This document shows, one piece after another, positions 46,605 to 57,256 of a stretch of 64,000 bases of DNA. Position 1 is the stretch's first letter, and every line of letters starts with the position of its first letter. A model generated the notes under the pieces. That model searched no databases and had not been told where the DNA came from. It worked only from the letters and a program-made list of their open reading frames with translations. The translations under genes and the position numbers were made by a program. Origin of the DNA: Pisolithus tinctorius (taxonomy: Eukaryota > Basidiomycota > Agaricomycetes > Boletales > Pisolithaceae). The DNA is taken from positions 4,154,001 to 4,218,000 of the forward strand of contig JANFAH010000001.1 in the NCBI GenBank assembly GCA_024663395.1, given 5' to 3'.

Positions 46605-47817
46605 TCAGGGCGACCTTCCGTATACACGCTTTGCGTTGTTCATGAAGACGTTATCGATAGCGTCTTGTTCAATGCCCAGCTCCGCAAACGATTTCCTAAC
46701 AAGGTCGTACCAGCTAACAGGCAGATTAAATGGCTCGCCTGCGGGTGAAGGGGAGGATCCAAAGATCATCCTCTCGAAGCCAAACGCTTCGAGGACGGGT
46801 CCAACTGCGTATCGAGCGTTCAGTTTCTGCGCCAACCATCATCATATCGCGCACCTCTACTTACTATATAATTTTAGTTTCCCTTTCCACATCCTCAAGT
46901 CGTCTGCAGGCCCTGTTTCAGACGTGTCCCGCACGGGTGGGGTGATCTTCAAGTGCACATCCTCGAACAGCGAAAGTGAAGATATACGCGACTGGTATTG
47001 TAGATAATCCGGGTGTTTCATGGTTTTGACAATTGGTTCAACTAGAGTTAAGGGAGGAGGGAAGATGTTGCCTAAGCACACCTTCATCAGCCGTAGGAAG
47101 CTCTTTAGAGGGATGCCACCTACTGAGGACGATTGGCGTCCTTTTTTTTTCCGGAGTATGTGGGCCAGGTGATGTCGCCTTGGTGAGCAAATCCTCGAAG
47201 GTATCATAGAGAGAGGAACCTCCAATCGCAACGCTCGCCATAACATCCGACTGAACATCTACGTCAACTACATGACTATGTTCCAGTGCCCATCTCAAGT
47301 TGGTGATCGCCTCCGGGGTGGCACTTGTGAAGGTAGTTGAGAGGGTTATCGGTGGGTTTGTTCCAAGCAGGCAAGACGGAGGTTCAGTGGGGGGTGTGCC
47401 GTTGAGAGGGAATGGCACTGAGACGGACAATATCTGCAAATCGATACGCTGAGGTAGCCTGTTACGTCTCGTCAGACTCGGTAAAGCAATATCATGGCGG
47501 ACAGACCCTTGTACTAAGTCGGCAATATCATCGGATAGCTGATTATCAATTGTTAATACGACCCCCTTGATCTTCTCAAGGACAAGCTGTCCGATGTTGT
47601 CCTTGTAGTGGTTGACACCATCCACGGTTGCAGAAATGCGCAAATGAGCATCGATGATTCCAGCTGGCACAACAGTACTCCAGGTGGGCGGCAAGGGAAA
47701 CGCGTCAGACGTCCCCGTGTTGGGGGGGCTGAATGCAGACAGTGGCAGCTTGGGTGGGTTTCTGGGGCCCTTGCGACGACCGCTGGCAAGTCCGGGGGAT
47801 GGTATAGGCGATGACAT
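46605..47817 (-). CDS. amidohydrolase-like protein (TIM-barrel AH2 type)
   Basis: Starts MSSPIPSPGLASGRRKGPRN and continues with a Pro-rich leader, then VVPAGIIDAHLRISATVDGV. The last exon is the best family match: LEAFGFERMIFGSSPSPAGE (strand with the late catalytic Asp region replaced by S-S-P-S), then VRKSFAELGIEQDAIDNVFM and NNAKRVYGRSP, the typical helix and end of amidohydrolase-2 proteins. The early HxH metal motif reads AHLRI, so the second His is missing. Together with the changed late motif, this suggests a catalytically impaired or diverged member. Introns: one near 47127-47057 replaces an unrelated read-through, and one near 46867-46831 joins WKGKLKL to KLNARYAV. Confidence 0.65.
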
Positions 47818-48446
47818 GATGGTGGGATCCGACGAGAGCCGTGCGATATTTGCTGGAATCAGTTTGTGAACAAAGGATATGACTGTGCCGGTCAGAGTCC
47901 GCAAGCCATATGACACCAGCTTGTTAACTCTGCAACTAATAATATTCGCCGATGTATAAGGCTGTTTATTATCATGATCGCAGGAACGACGGTGCCACAC
48001 GTATATCGGCTAGTGGAGGAACACGGGAGCGTTCTCAGCCCCGAGTAACCCGGCATTGACTCTATTTGATAAGGATATTGCACGCATGACCCACAATAAA
48101 CAGCGCGGCCGTATACTGTTCGACACTGCAGAGGCACCAGAAGACAAGTACAGTGTCATTTATCCTACGGTCTCGGAGTAATAAACGGAAAAAGCTGGAA
48201 ACGCCATCGAATACATAGATGCAAGTCTGTCCGCAGTAGAACCCATAGCTTAATAAAAGTAGAATGGCCATAAATGATCTCAATGCAACAGTTTAGTGTT
48301 TGACCTATCTGCGAGTTCCTGGTGACTAGGAATAGAGCTGTCGACGTAACGGCGTGGGTCGCGTGGTCGGTGGTGGGGTTGACGTCGACGTTGAGCGGCT
48401 CATCCAGTTGGTCCATCTTTTGGCTTGTTTCTTTGTCTGCTAAAGG
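47818..48446. other. intergenic; possible 3' exon of the neighbouring coiled-coil gene
   Basis: Minus-strand sequence at 48416-48300 could be a last exon of the coiled-coil gene through an intron starting at the GTCAGT near 48500 (giving QTKKQAKRWTNWMSRST). The rest contains short unconvincing frames and the amidohydrolase promoter. Confidence 0.3.
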
Positions 48447-49454
48447 TCAATCAACCAAAATGTCTTCGAGAGAGTAACATCCTCTACTGACCTCACGGTC
48501 ACGGGAATCAACCTCTGTGGAAAAGAATTCGTCAAAGGCCTGAAGAGCATGATCGTGTTCTGCCCTCCGACCTTGCTCCCATCCCTCATAATAACCCTCC
48601 TTTCTTCCCATTTTCAGCCCCTCTGCAAACCCCGCTTGCTCCCCTTCGCTGAAACCGTACTCACGGCCTTCTTCAAAACCTTCTTCCCGGCCACTCTCGA
48701 ACCCCTCAGCATGGCCGGTATCATAGCCTTCCATATGACCCGAGTTGAACCACTTGCGCATTCCGAAATGCCGAGTCTCATCACTACTCGCCTCCTTGGC
48801 ATCAAGAGTCTGTATTTCAAGTTGGAGTTTCCTTGCAGTTTCACGAGCGCGTGTAGCACTATCCTCCGCCTCGTTTCTTTGTCGTTCCAGCAGACCCACT
48901 TGTGACTGGAGGCGCCGAACTTCTGTTTCGAGCCTCTCTATCTGCAACTGGCGGTATTTGACATCATCCTTTGCTCGGGTTGCCTCCAGCTCCACGTAGT
49001 GCTTGCCCGATTCTGCAGCTGCTACGCGAGCGGTGAGGTCTCGCACATGGGCTTCAGCCTGCTCAGCTCTGGCAAGAGCCTGATCTGCCCTGCGCATTTC
49101 CCGATCAAGTCTGTCACCGGTCGATCGCAGAATGGACTTCAAGTGGTGTGCCTGCTTCTCTTCTTCTGCGAGGACAAGTCCCAAAGGGGATGACGTGCGA
49201 CGACTACCAGAGCCGGAGGAACGCCTGTGACTTCTCGAGCGATCACTTGCATCTGAGCCATCAAGTGCGCTGATAATGGCGGGGTCCTTGAGGTAGCTGG
49301 TGAGTGGAGAGGGTGCGGAGGTTGCTGCCCGTATCTGCGTGATGATGTCAGCGCTATCTCTGGAGACACCCTTTTTGGTGGAGTACGAGTGGTCCGACGA
49401 CATTTCGCTGCCAGCATAGGAGGAGAGGTGCTCCCGGAACCTGGAATCATTCAT
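48447..49454 (-). CDS. coiled-coil protein with Gly-x3 repeat (Yae1-like motif)
   Basis: An uninterrupted 335-codon frame. The N-terminal ~110 residues are Ser/Arg-rich and disordered. Residues ~125-230 form a long coiled coil (e.g. YRQLQIERLETEVRRLQSQV). Residues ~245-310 consist of a G-x3-G ladder: GHMEGYDTGHAEGFESGREE, GFEEGREYGFSEGEQAGFAE, GLKMGRKEGYYEGWEQGRRA. This resembles the 'deca-GX3' motif of Yae1/Lto1 proteins, but the coiled coil and length do not fit Yae1, so it is not named as such. An alternative C-terminus through an intron near 48500 is possible. It is common-looking for fungal hypothetical proteins; function unknown. Confidence 0.75.
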   Translation of the reverse strand: MNDSRFREHLSSYAGSEMSSDHSYSTKKGVSRDSADIITQIRAATSAPSPLTSYLKDPAIISALDGSDASDRSRSHRRSSGSGSRRTSSPLGLVLAEEEKQAHHLKSILRSTGDRLDREMRRADQALARAEQAEAHVRDLTARVAAAESGKHYVELEATRAKDDVKYRQLQIERLETEVRRLQSQVGLLERQRNEAEDSATRARETARKLQLEIQTLDAKEASSDETRHFGMRKWFNSGHMEGYDTGHAEGFESGREEGFEEGREYGFSEGEQAGFAEGLKMGRKEGYYEGWEQGRRAEHDHALQAFDEFFSTEVDSRDREVSRGCYSLEDILVD

Positions 49455-50071
49455 GGCGTAGTGGAGAATTGTATTCGACCACGCAGCAAGGGAAAGACCG
49501 TATAAGAGGCGAGGGAAGTTTAGGGACGTTATTGCGCGTTAGATTTTGCGCAGTAGTAGAGCTATTCCTGGTGTCTGAAAGCGATGCTACGCAAATGAAA
49601 TCTGGACTGCAGACTCGTGGGTTGCGCGTGTGCGTATCACTGAAACGTCAGTGGCATGAAATGCTAGAAGCGTTGCAGGGATTTGAAGGGTCCACCAGTG
49701 TAGCACTGGTGCCAGTTAACATGATGGTTAAATACGGTGGCCAGTGTGTATCTGACGCTTGTGGTGCTGCTGGCAGCTCCAACGGCGCTTGGCAAGTTCT
49801 GCGCAGCTTCCAGCCTTTCTCGGCTGATCGCGACACAGGATTCAGGGGCTATCAAACATTTATGGAAATCTTTCCCCGAGGGCCACATCTGAGATTACCG
49901 ATAAATGCTGTATGCCTGCAGCTTTTTTTCCCACATAATCTGCTTCAGACTTCGTTGCACTGGTTTGAGCAACCAGTAGCTACACCTAATCTCTACGTTT
50001 CATTCAGGTCATATTCAGAGTAGAAAATTACAGTAATATATGTATGTAGCCAGCAGTCCATATTGGCACAC
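49455..50071. other. intergenic with one open frame of doubtful reality
   Basis: A plus-strand frame (49469-50023, 184 codons) is open throughout. Its N-terminal part lies in the promoter of the divergent coiled-coil gene. The translation is unrecognised and lacks introns or a clear start context, so it is not called. Confidence 0.3.
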
Positions 50072-53000
50072 CTATTCTAAAATTCCAGCTTCCATATCTT
50101 CGTCTGTTTCCATCCCCGTATCACCACCCTCATCTGCCTCATTTTGATATGTAGTCCAAACTAGGTCGGCCTCGGGTCCCTCTACGACCAAGCCAAGCAG
50201 GGTCCTGGCCATGTCTAAATCTGGGTCAGCTTACACTAAGCAACTGAGCCATACTACGTGCCAGCAATCTTCTCCCACAACTGCTTGTTTGCGTCGTCAA
50301 TCCAGTCCGGTCGATCGCTATAACTAAGACGGCCGAATGCCTCGATAAAGATATGCAAGAGTCCACTAAACTTGCGCATCGATGCGCGATGCAAACGCTC
50401 ACGAAGGTCAAAGTTTCCACCAATGATGAGGTGGTGTAAGAACCTGGTAGTTTGGACCAGCATCGCAACCGTTCTGCATTATGGGCTGACGGCGAGACCT
50501 CCCCAGAAAAAAATCCATACTTACCTGGAAATCGCTTGTGCATCGTCCTCTTCCATTTCCCAGACACGGTCGGCCAATTGACACAGTCTAAGGATGATGG
50601 ATGGTATCAAAGTTTGAGATTCGACGACAATTGCGAATGCGTCCGGGTGCGCGACCGAGAGCATGCCAAAGAACAATACAATCCAAGCCTTCAACTTATC
50701 CGCCTATTCCCGTACGATCGAAAACATTCTCTCTGGATGGAGGATCCGCTTACCTCAAGTGACACGTTATCAGAATCTGTGAGAAGGGAACATAAAAGAT
50801 CGACTTGGGGAAGACGGCTCAAATCTCGCGGTTCGCCATTTCCGTTCTCATGTTCTCCTTCGGGAAACGACAACAACGGTCGAAAAAGGCCCCGCACTTG
50901 ATCAGTTCGTCAACGACTCGTTCCTACCGAGCACAGATAGACATACTGGTAGAGACCCAAGCAAGAAACCGTACGCTAGCGAGAAGGAACCATTGCGGAT
51001 GGCAAGGATCCAAAAGTACGGCGAGGACAGATGAACTTCTAGGTACAATCGCAAGACTGTCCGGAAGTTAATCGGTATAGGTGAGTTCAAACTAAGGAGA
51101 CCCTTACGCAGACTCAGCGTCTCCAGTAGCTTTGTGGGCTAAAGCTTCCAGGAGGCAGAGGGTGGACCTCCCGAGCGCACTGAGGCACAAATTCTGCGCC
51201 ACGTTAGCCGCGGTAAGGTTACGCAACTCGTTCGTTATGACTTTGCACAACGTGGTCAACAGCCTCAACGGGTCATCTTGACCTGATTCCGTGCTCGATA
51301 AGAGTGGTGCATAAAAACGCGGTATGGAATATATTAGATCAGTCAACAAGTCGAACAAGGCAGCGAGTGCAGAGAGCTGCGAATTGAAATCGGTAGTCAA
51401 AGCCGGATAGTAACAGAACGGCACTCACCACAGAATTCATTGCCAACCCCACAACCATGTTACAAAGCGCTTCACACACAGCTTTAGTTGTCCGACCAAA
51501 ATTCCGATTGGGGTGGTTGGGTATGCTGGTAAGGACATCCAGTATTTCGGAAAGCGCATTAGCGTGCGACTTAGCATGATCAGGATCCGTCAAAGACACA
51601 GTCATTAGCAGTTGTAACGTCGAAATCCTTGACCCTTTCACGGTGTGCATCAGAATAGCGCGGTGCATCTGTACCAGGTCAGCATAGTCAGCCAGAGCGA
51701 GAAATGCTCGGAGACGGACAGCAATATTCCAGTTCAAAGGCTCCTGTTGCTCAATCTCCTCTGCCAGTGGAGTCAGAGCCATGTTCGTCCCTTCCATCTC
51801 CACATCGGGAGGATTATCGATATCGGTGGGAACAGGGTTATCTGGGATCCCTTCTCCATAGTTCAACTGTACAGACTCATCATTCTGGTGGCCCAGATCA
51901 ATAGGCGTTAGTTGGACAAGTTGATTGCAAGGAGTTGAGGGTGGCGCAAGCTGGGAACTGTACGCAGTGGTTGGTATCAACGTCCCGGGGGTGCCAGTAG
52001 CTTCGGAAGGGACCGCTTTCCCTTTCCCTTGACTACTCCCACTACACTGCGCGCGGGTTGGAGAAGACGTCTGAAAACCGGGTGGCAAGCCACGACTGTC
52101 GTGGAACGACGACTTTTTTGGTCGTTCATGTTTCGAGATATCGCCGAACCGGGGGTGGTAGGGACTTTCTGGTGTCGATCTGAAAGGAGCAGAAGTACCA
52201 CTGCCCTGTCCCCAAGCGCGTATCTGCGAAGGAACAGGTACAGGTGTCGGCGGGGGTCCTTTTCTAGTTCTCTTGGGTTGTGCAGAGCCTGGAGGCTTTC
52301 GAAGAGCAATCTCCAGCTCGTGTTGCTACACATGTTACGAGTAGAGGGTCACGTCAAGCCGATAATTCGTACCTTGAACGTATATTCCGTTTTTATGCGC
52401 TCCATCTCTATCTCAAACTGTTTTTGCATCAAGTTGTATCTTTTATCCGCCTCTTCTCTCGCAGTATTGAATTTTGCAGTTTGGGCGGCATGATCCTGTG
52501 CATTCTGCAGCATAGACCATGTCAATCACTATCGAAGAAGACGACTGCTAACGTTCACTTTTTCAATACTCTTCCTCAACATTGTAACTTCACCGTCCTT
52601 CGCAAATTTCGCGTCAAGGGCATTTTCAAGATCGGTCTCCAATCTTTTCAAGTCGGCTTGCATCTTTTCCTTGTCTGCTTGGATTTTCTCGTAGTTTTTA
52701 CGAAGCTGTAAGGGGAATTTTGAATCCACCGGTGACGACACGGGAGAGGAACAGAGCAGAAAGAGCAAACCTCCTCAAATTGACGGTGCACATTGGTAAG
52801 CGATGCATCACCAGGACTGAGATTTATGGGGACACCTGCACGCGGCAGGAGTCCGGACTGAGAAGAGGGCGCGCTTTGTGATGAGAGTGGTATAGGGGTG
52901 TGATTCTGAGCTGGACATGTAGAAGATGGAGGTTGCGGTGCCGTTGTCGTAAATTGAGTGAGAAAGGCTGGCGCAGGTTCTCTGGACACTGTGGGATCAT

Positions 53001-53361
53001 ATGAAGTCGACGCTCCCGCAGGATGCAATGCACCAGAGATACCCGGCTTCTGGCTACTCTGCCCAACCATGTGCCTCGGTTTGTCTTGTAATACGTAGGT
53101 TCCATCTCCGCATATGGATATGTCTGGTAAATCGTCCAAGTCGTCCGCAGATTCGTTTCGTTGGATTGTCCGGGTAGATTTCCGTTGCGTCGCCGTCTTT
53201 TGACGTTTGGACGGAGGACTAGTGTCCACGGCTAAGGTAGTGGTCTCCGCCTGAACGCTGGCACTTCGCGAGAACTTGGACTCCTCTTCGAGGAGGAAGG
53301 CAAGGGTTTTGTCGTCGAGAGTGAAGTCGGGATAATCGTCCTCGTCCTCGTCTTGATGCAT
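50072..53361 (-). CDS. ATRIP/LCD1/Rad26-like DNA damage checkpoint protein
   Basis: Partner subunit of the ATR/Mec1 kinase, bringing it to RPA-coated DNA. Start at 53361 (MHQDEDEDDYPDFTLDDKTL) places an acidic RPA-binding-type segment first, followed by AFLLEEESKFSRS, a basic nuclear signal (PPSKRQKTATQRKSTR) and DDLDDLPDISICGDGTYVLQ. After a Pro/Ser-rich stretch comes the dimerising coiled coil: VHRQFEE joined to LRKNYEKIQADKEKMQADLK ... FAKDGEVTMLRKSIEK, then AREEADKRYNLMQKQFEIEM. The C-terminal half is helical, HEAT-like (RLRAFLALADYADLVQMHRA; LSALAALFDLLTDLIYSIPR; FYAPLLS) and ends in acidic DTGMETDEDMEAGILE at 50072. An open frame continues upstream to 53592 but looks non-coding. Family placement rests on domain order and local resemblance. 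Confidence 0.75.
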
Positions 53362-53729
53362 GAATTGTAATGGCCGAATTTCAAACCCAGCAATACTTGG
53401 TAATGTCCAACTCTTACTTGGTGGCCCTATTCTAATCATTATCGGTCCAACTTCTCGTTCACCGCTATCAAGTTGCCCATATCCCACCTCCTTTCTGGAC
53501 TGAATCATTGAGAGAGCCAATACAGTGGAGATGATGGTTTTACATGGGTGCTCTTGGTTATAGTGTACATCACCGTAATCGTAGACATTCATGTGGAACC
53601 ATTTCCCCCCACTGTACTCTTCACTGGATTGTTCATTGCGATGTTCCCTGACATAGGCATTACAACTATGCTTCTCCAGACTGGCAAGGGACTAGGAAGA
53701 TCCGTCGCGACAGAGGTCGCCTGACACGA
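53362..53729. other. promoter region between ATRIP-like gene and repeat copy B
   Basis: Minus-strand frame to 53592 stays open upstream of the chosen ATRIP-like start; otherwise no feature. Likely holds that gene's promoter. Confidence 0.35.
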
Positions 53730-53801
53730 TCACGTGATGAACGCGAGTGCAAGATAGGGGATTGTCAACACACCACAAATCTTGTCAGCCGCCCCGACTA
53801 G

Positions 53802-53808
53802 TATATAA
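53802..53808 (+). promoter_or_regulatory. TATA box of repeat copy B
   Basis: TATATAA about 70 bp from the start of the repeat and about 30 bp before a block strictly shared with copy A (which has TATAT at the same place). Suggests the repeat carries its own RNA polymerase II promoter reading toward the hammerhead. Confidence 0.55.
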
Positions 53809-54576
53809 TGAGACGTGCACTCGCCGGTTGTTCTCTGCTCGTTACTATCACCACCCATACCTCGCCAGATGCCCCTGTGGCTTCCCGCTCAGCCTCTTCT
53901 TCCTCTCGTTTACTAGGGTGTCCGACCACATAACACACCTGTCTCTTGCTTGCCGCGCCAGTCAAATCTAGTCGGCGTTAGATGATGATCTTCGCTCAAA
54001 ATATGACCCCGATAGTTGAAACGTTGCACGCGAGTGCTAGACATTGGCCTATCTGCATCGGGGTGACTGACCCTTACGACAGACGATAACCATCGTCCAC
54101 GGCGGTGGCATCTCCAGGCAATAATCCCACCCGGCTATCGAGCAGTGAAACCCGTCCTGATGAATAGCCCCGACCGGCTGCAAGCACAATACGTTGACGG
54201 CCCCGATCGGCCTCAAGCACGACTATGGATGCCAGGGACCCTCAACGCCGAACTCCCCGTCGGTCGGAGTACTGTCCATGGTACATACTTCCTTTGTGTG
54301 TGGTATTCTCGATCCTTTCGTGGCTCAGCCCCGACGGGACCCCGGTGCGACCGTAGTGTAGACCGGTGTGATTCTCTTCTCCCCGGCACGAGTGATTTGA
54401 AGTTACCTCAGTCTCTCAAGACGACCCCACTCGGGGGGACTCCCGTGTGATTGTAGTTTAGACCCGTGTGTGACTTGAAGATTACATCGATTCTTCAAGA
54501 CGACTCTCCGCAGCGAACTGGTAAGTACTCTTTTAATTTCTTCAAAACCGATTGCCTTTACCAGGGTTGGAAGGGC

Positions 54577-54634
54577 AGCGGTCGGAGTAGCGATCAAGCC
54601 CCCTGATGAGAGCTCTCGCAGGCTCGAAACCGCT
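54577..54634 (+). ncRNA. type III hammerhead ribozyme, copy B
   Basis: Plus-strand 58-nt motif: AGCGG (54577-54581), UC (54582-54583), GGAG, an 11-nt loop, CCCC, CUGAUGA (54603-54609), GAGC/GCUC with an 8-nt loop, GAAA (54626-54629), CCGCU (54630-54634). The core is identical to copy A. The only difference is one A in stem I (GGAG), which leaves a mismatch. Stem III can extend past a C/U mismatch by GGG/CCC pairs on the flanks. May therefore cleave less efficiently than copy A or rely on the longer stem III. Confidence 0.85.
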
Positions 54635-55533
54635 TCCCCTCATCTTCAGCCCTACTGGGAAGACACGCAATGGCGCAGGCGGTCATCGAACTAAAGAGCC
54701 GTTGGCTGACTCCGCGTGTTACTACTTTCCCTTCAAGTCACATGAATGCGCCATAGATGAACATGCAGGAGTCGCCTGGGCTGGTAAGAAGGTATGTCGC
54801 CAAGCTACAGGAGACCTCCGCGCGGATGCGCGGCCCCATAATCTTCGGTGGACGTGCAGGCAAATATATGTTTTGCCCTTGCAAGTTGAAGGGACGGTTA
54901 AGTCCACTGCGATCAAGTAAGTGGACTTCATGGAATTGTCTGCTCACAGCTTACAGCGAAAAACCCATTACGTAGGGGCAATCCACTTGGTGGAAAGAAT
55001 TCGGTCAGTATGCGCACGGAATTTTGGACCTCTGCCGCTACGACCTGTCATGCCAGCACAGCTGACCACCCCCTCTGTCAGGAACTAAACTATCGGTGCA
55101 CTGACGCATTTTATCCCCAGAGCTAAGGTCAAGCATGAGCCATCAGCTGATTAGGTGCTGCCATGCATTGCTCAAACCTGGACTTCTAGGAGCACCTAAA
55201 ACCTTGAAACTACGCTCTGCGTAGACTGCCATGCATAATGACGCGATAGGCTTGCCGTCGCTCCCGTCATCCTAGTGTAACATTTTTGAGACGGAAAGAA
55301 TGATGATGGAGAACATGCGGGGCCCGACAGCATGACATAGCTCCCAATAGCTCACACGCTTCGCACCTTTCCGTGATCATTGCTGGTATAGGAGGTTGAC
55401 GAAGGGAATGCAGTGTGCAACCAGTGATTCTTCGAATGTGCATTCTGGAGTATTTGAAAATCGCGACAGGGGGGAAGAGTCCTCAATTCAATTATAAAGT
55501 GAAATATTATCCAGTAGTACACCAAGTAAATTT
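54635..55533. other. 0.9-kb region without recognised gene
   Basis: Between repeat copy B and the stop codon of the TPR/F-box gene. Several short frames, none recognisable. It is not homologous to the sequence flanking copy A. No tRNA or terminal repeat was seen. Confidence 0.4.
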
Positions 55534-57256
55534 TCAGTGTCGTTGTCTGGCTTCTTTCTTGGTCATGTAAACGCAACTGAAATACGGGACCTTCAATCTG
55601 AACCACTGCAAAGTGTCACCATCCATCTTCAGACATCCGTCTGTTCGTAGTGACTGGAGCGGGCAGGATTCGGCCTCTGAATCAGCCCCCGATTCGTTCT
55701 GCAACCGACTCTTGACAAGGGCGAATGCACTGCTTGTTAAGAGATCTGGGCAACGAGACACATCCACGTGCTTCAACGCAGGGCACGGCAGTCTCTGCTG
55801 AACGGTCGCTTGTGATGGTGATAAGGGATCTTTACCAGCAAGGAATCGAAGCGTCTCGTTGACGACTCCATCGATGCAGTAAATCTGGAGTGTCTCCAGG
55901 CATGGAACGCAGGAGAGGATGCTAATTAGCGTCCCAGAATTTAGGGAGCAACTTCCCAACCGCAAGGAGACAAGGCTATCCCGTTCGTCACGAAACACAT
56001 GAAGCAAAGCCTCATCCACTCTGGAAACAGCGCCAAAGATGGTAAGGTCTGTGAGAAAAGGGGCATCGATGTTTTCCAATAATCCGAGGGGATTTTCAGC
56101 ATTTCGAAGTTCAATGCTTCTCAGTTGAATCATCTGCAAGGGTTTATCGATTGTGCCTAGGATCTTCAGAGAAGTTGAAAAGTCCAGCACGAGACTTTCG
56201 ACCAGCGGAATGGCTTCGATAATGGACAAGGGAAAATGCGTTGGCAACTGACGGATGTGTAGCGCTCGGAGCTGAGTCAAGTATCGCCAGTGTGACTCAG
56301 GGAACTGTGTCGCTCCCACCAAACTCAGTTCTCTGAGTTTCCACTCACACGTAGGCGGGTGGGCAAAGTCGACTGTTCCGCAAGATTCTAGTGATAGTTG
56401 TTTGAGATTCGAGAAGAGATGGGTCACAGACATTCCAGAAAGTAATTGGGAAAGCTCGGAAAAGAATGAGCTATGAGCATGGAGGGCTTCAAGATAACTC
56501 CAAGAAAGACTACGTAGGTGTGCAAGGACGGTCGGAAACTCCGAAGGGGACAGCGCTCGGCGTACGGACAAAGAGGCGATGCGGGATCCCGAGCGTTCGA
56601 GCCATGTCTTTATTTTGCGTACCGGATGTCGGTTTGACAGCACCAAAGTACGCCAGAAGATTGGTGTGCCAACGATAACGCGACGCCAGTGACCACAAAC
56701 ATGGGATAACCGGACGGCTTGACAAGGATCAGCATCGACGAGAATAGCGAATATTTCCGTAAGGATTTCCGTTGGGAGCTTTCCAACATGATATGCCACC
56801 TTCGCCAGACGTAACTGGCGTTTCTTTGCGACAACCATCTGAGCTTGCACAGATTTTTCCCGCAGTTCGAGGAGCTTTCCTCTATGCTTGGAATCGTCAC
56901 CTTGGAGACGAGTTAACGCCAGGTCAACCATCTTCGTAGCCGAGTCATGCTTCTCGAGAGAAATAAAGATGCGAGTTGCGCGAGTGTAGCCTTGCCACTG
57001 TGTTGGAGCGAGATCTATGACTTTTTTAGAGTCGAGAAGGGCCGCTTTGAGGTTCCCAAGCTTCTCGTGGATCGCTGCTCGCGAGTCGTAAATCCTGAAG
57101 TTGTCGCCTTGAAGTTCGATTGCCTGGAAGCACATGAGGCCGTACGTGCAACGTCATAATATGCTACTGCACCTGATTCATGCACAAGAGTGCTTCTGAT
57201 AGCTTCCCACCTTGGAAACTAGCTATGCCTTTCTCAAAAGCCTCCTTCCAAGACAT
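55534..57256 (-). CDS. TPR/F-box/LRR protein (Pof3/Dia2-like)
   Basis: Two exons. Exon 1 (57256 to about 57173) gives MSWKEAFEKGIASFQGGKLS then EALLCMNQ. After a 49-nt intron, AIELQGDNFRIYDSRAAIHE starts the long exon. Residues ~1-105 hold TPR helices (LGNLKAALLDSKKVIDLAPT). An F-box follows at ~135-180 (VGKLPTEILTEIFAILVDAD ... LSHVCGHWRRVIVGTPIFW), then leucine-rich repeats to the end (SLVSLRLGSCSLNSGTLISI; LKHVDVSRCPDLLTSSAFAL). TPR+F-box+LRR order is that of fission yeast Pof3 and budding yeast Dia2, SCF adaptors acting in replication and genome stability. Orthology is not certain. The intact F-box contrasts with the pseudogene at 7.3 kb. Confidence 0.85.

Larger units (their letters stand above)
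53730..54634 (+). repeat. hammerhead-bearing dispersed repeat, copy B
   Basis: About 905 bp, inverted relative to copy A, roughly 7.4 kb away (inner ends). In order: CACGTG near the outer edge, TATATAA at 53802-53808, a GGTTGTTCTCTGCTCG block shared with copy A at a plausible transcription start, a GC-rich body without a long ORF, GTAAGTACTC...TTTACCAG (54521-54563, intron-like) and the hammerhead at the 3' end. The body has lost one of the three TAGACC-type motifs seen in copy A but has an insertion around 54120-54210. Boundaries are where homology with copy A ends. Confidence 0.85.

Noticed and set aside
49469..50023. 184-codon plus-strand ORF
   Set aside because: Unrecognised translation, overlaps a divergent promoter and no supporting exon structure; kept only as a note.
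45396..54634. Interpreting the two repeats as LTRs of one retrotransposon
   Set aside because: They are in inverted, not direct, orientation, are too diverged for a recent pair, and the DNA between them holds ordinary host genes and no reverse transcriptase.
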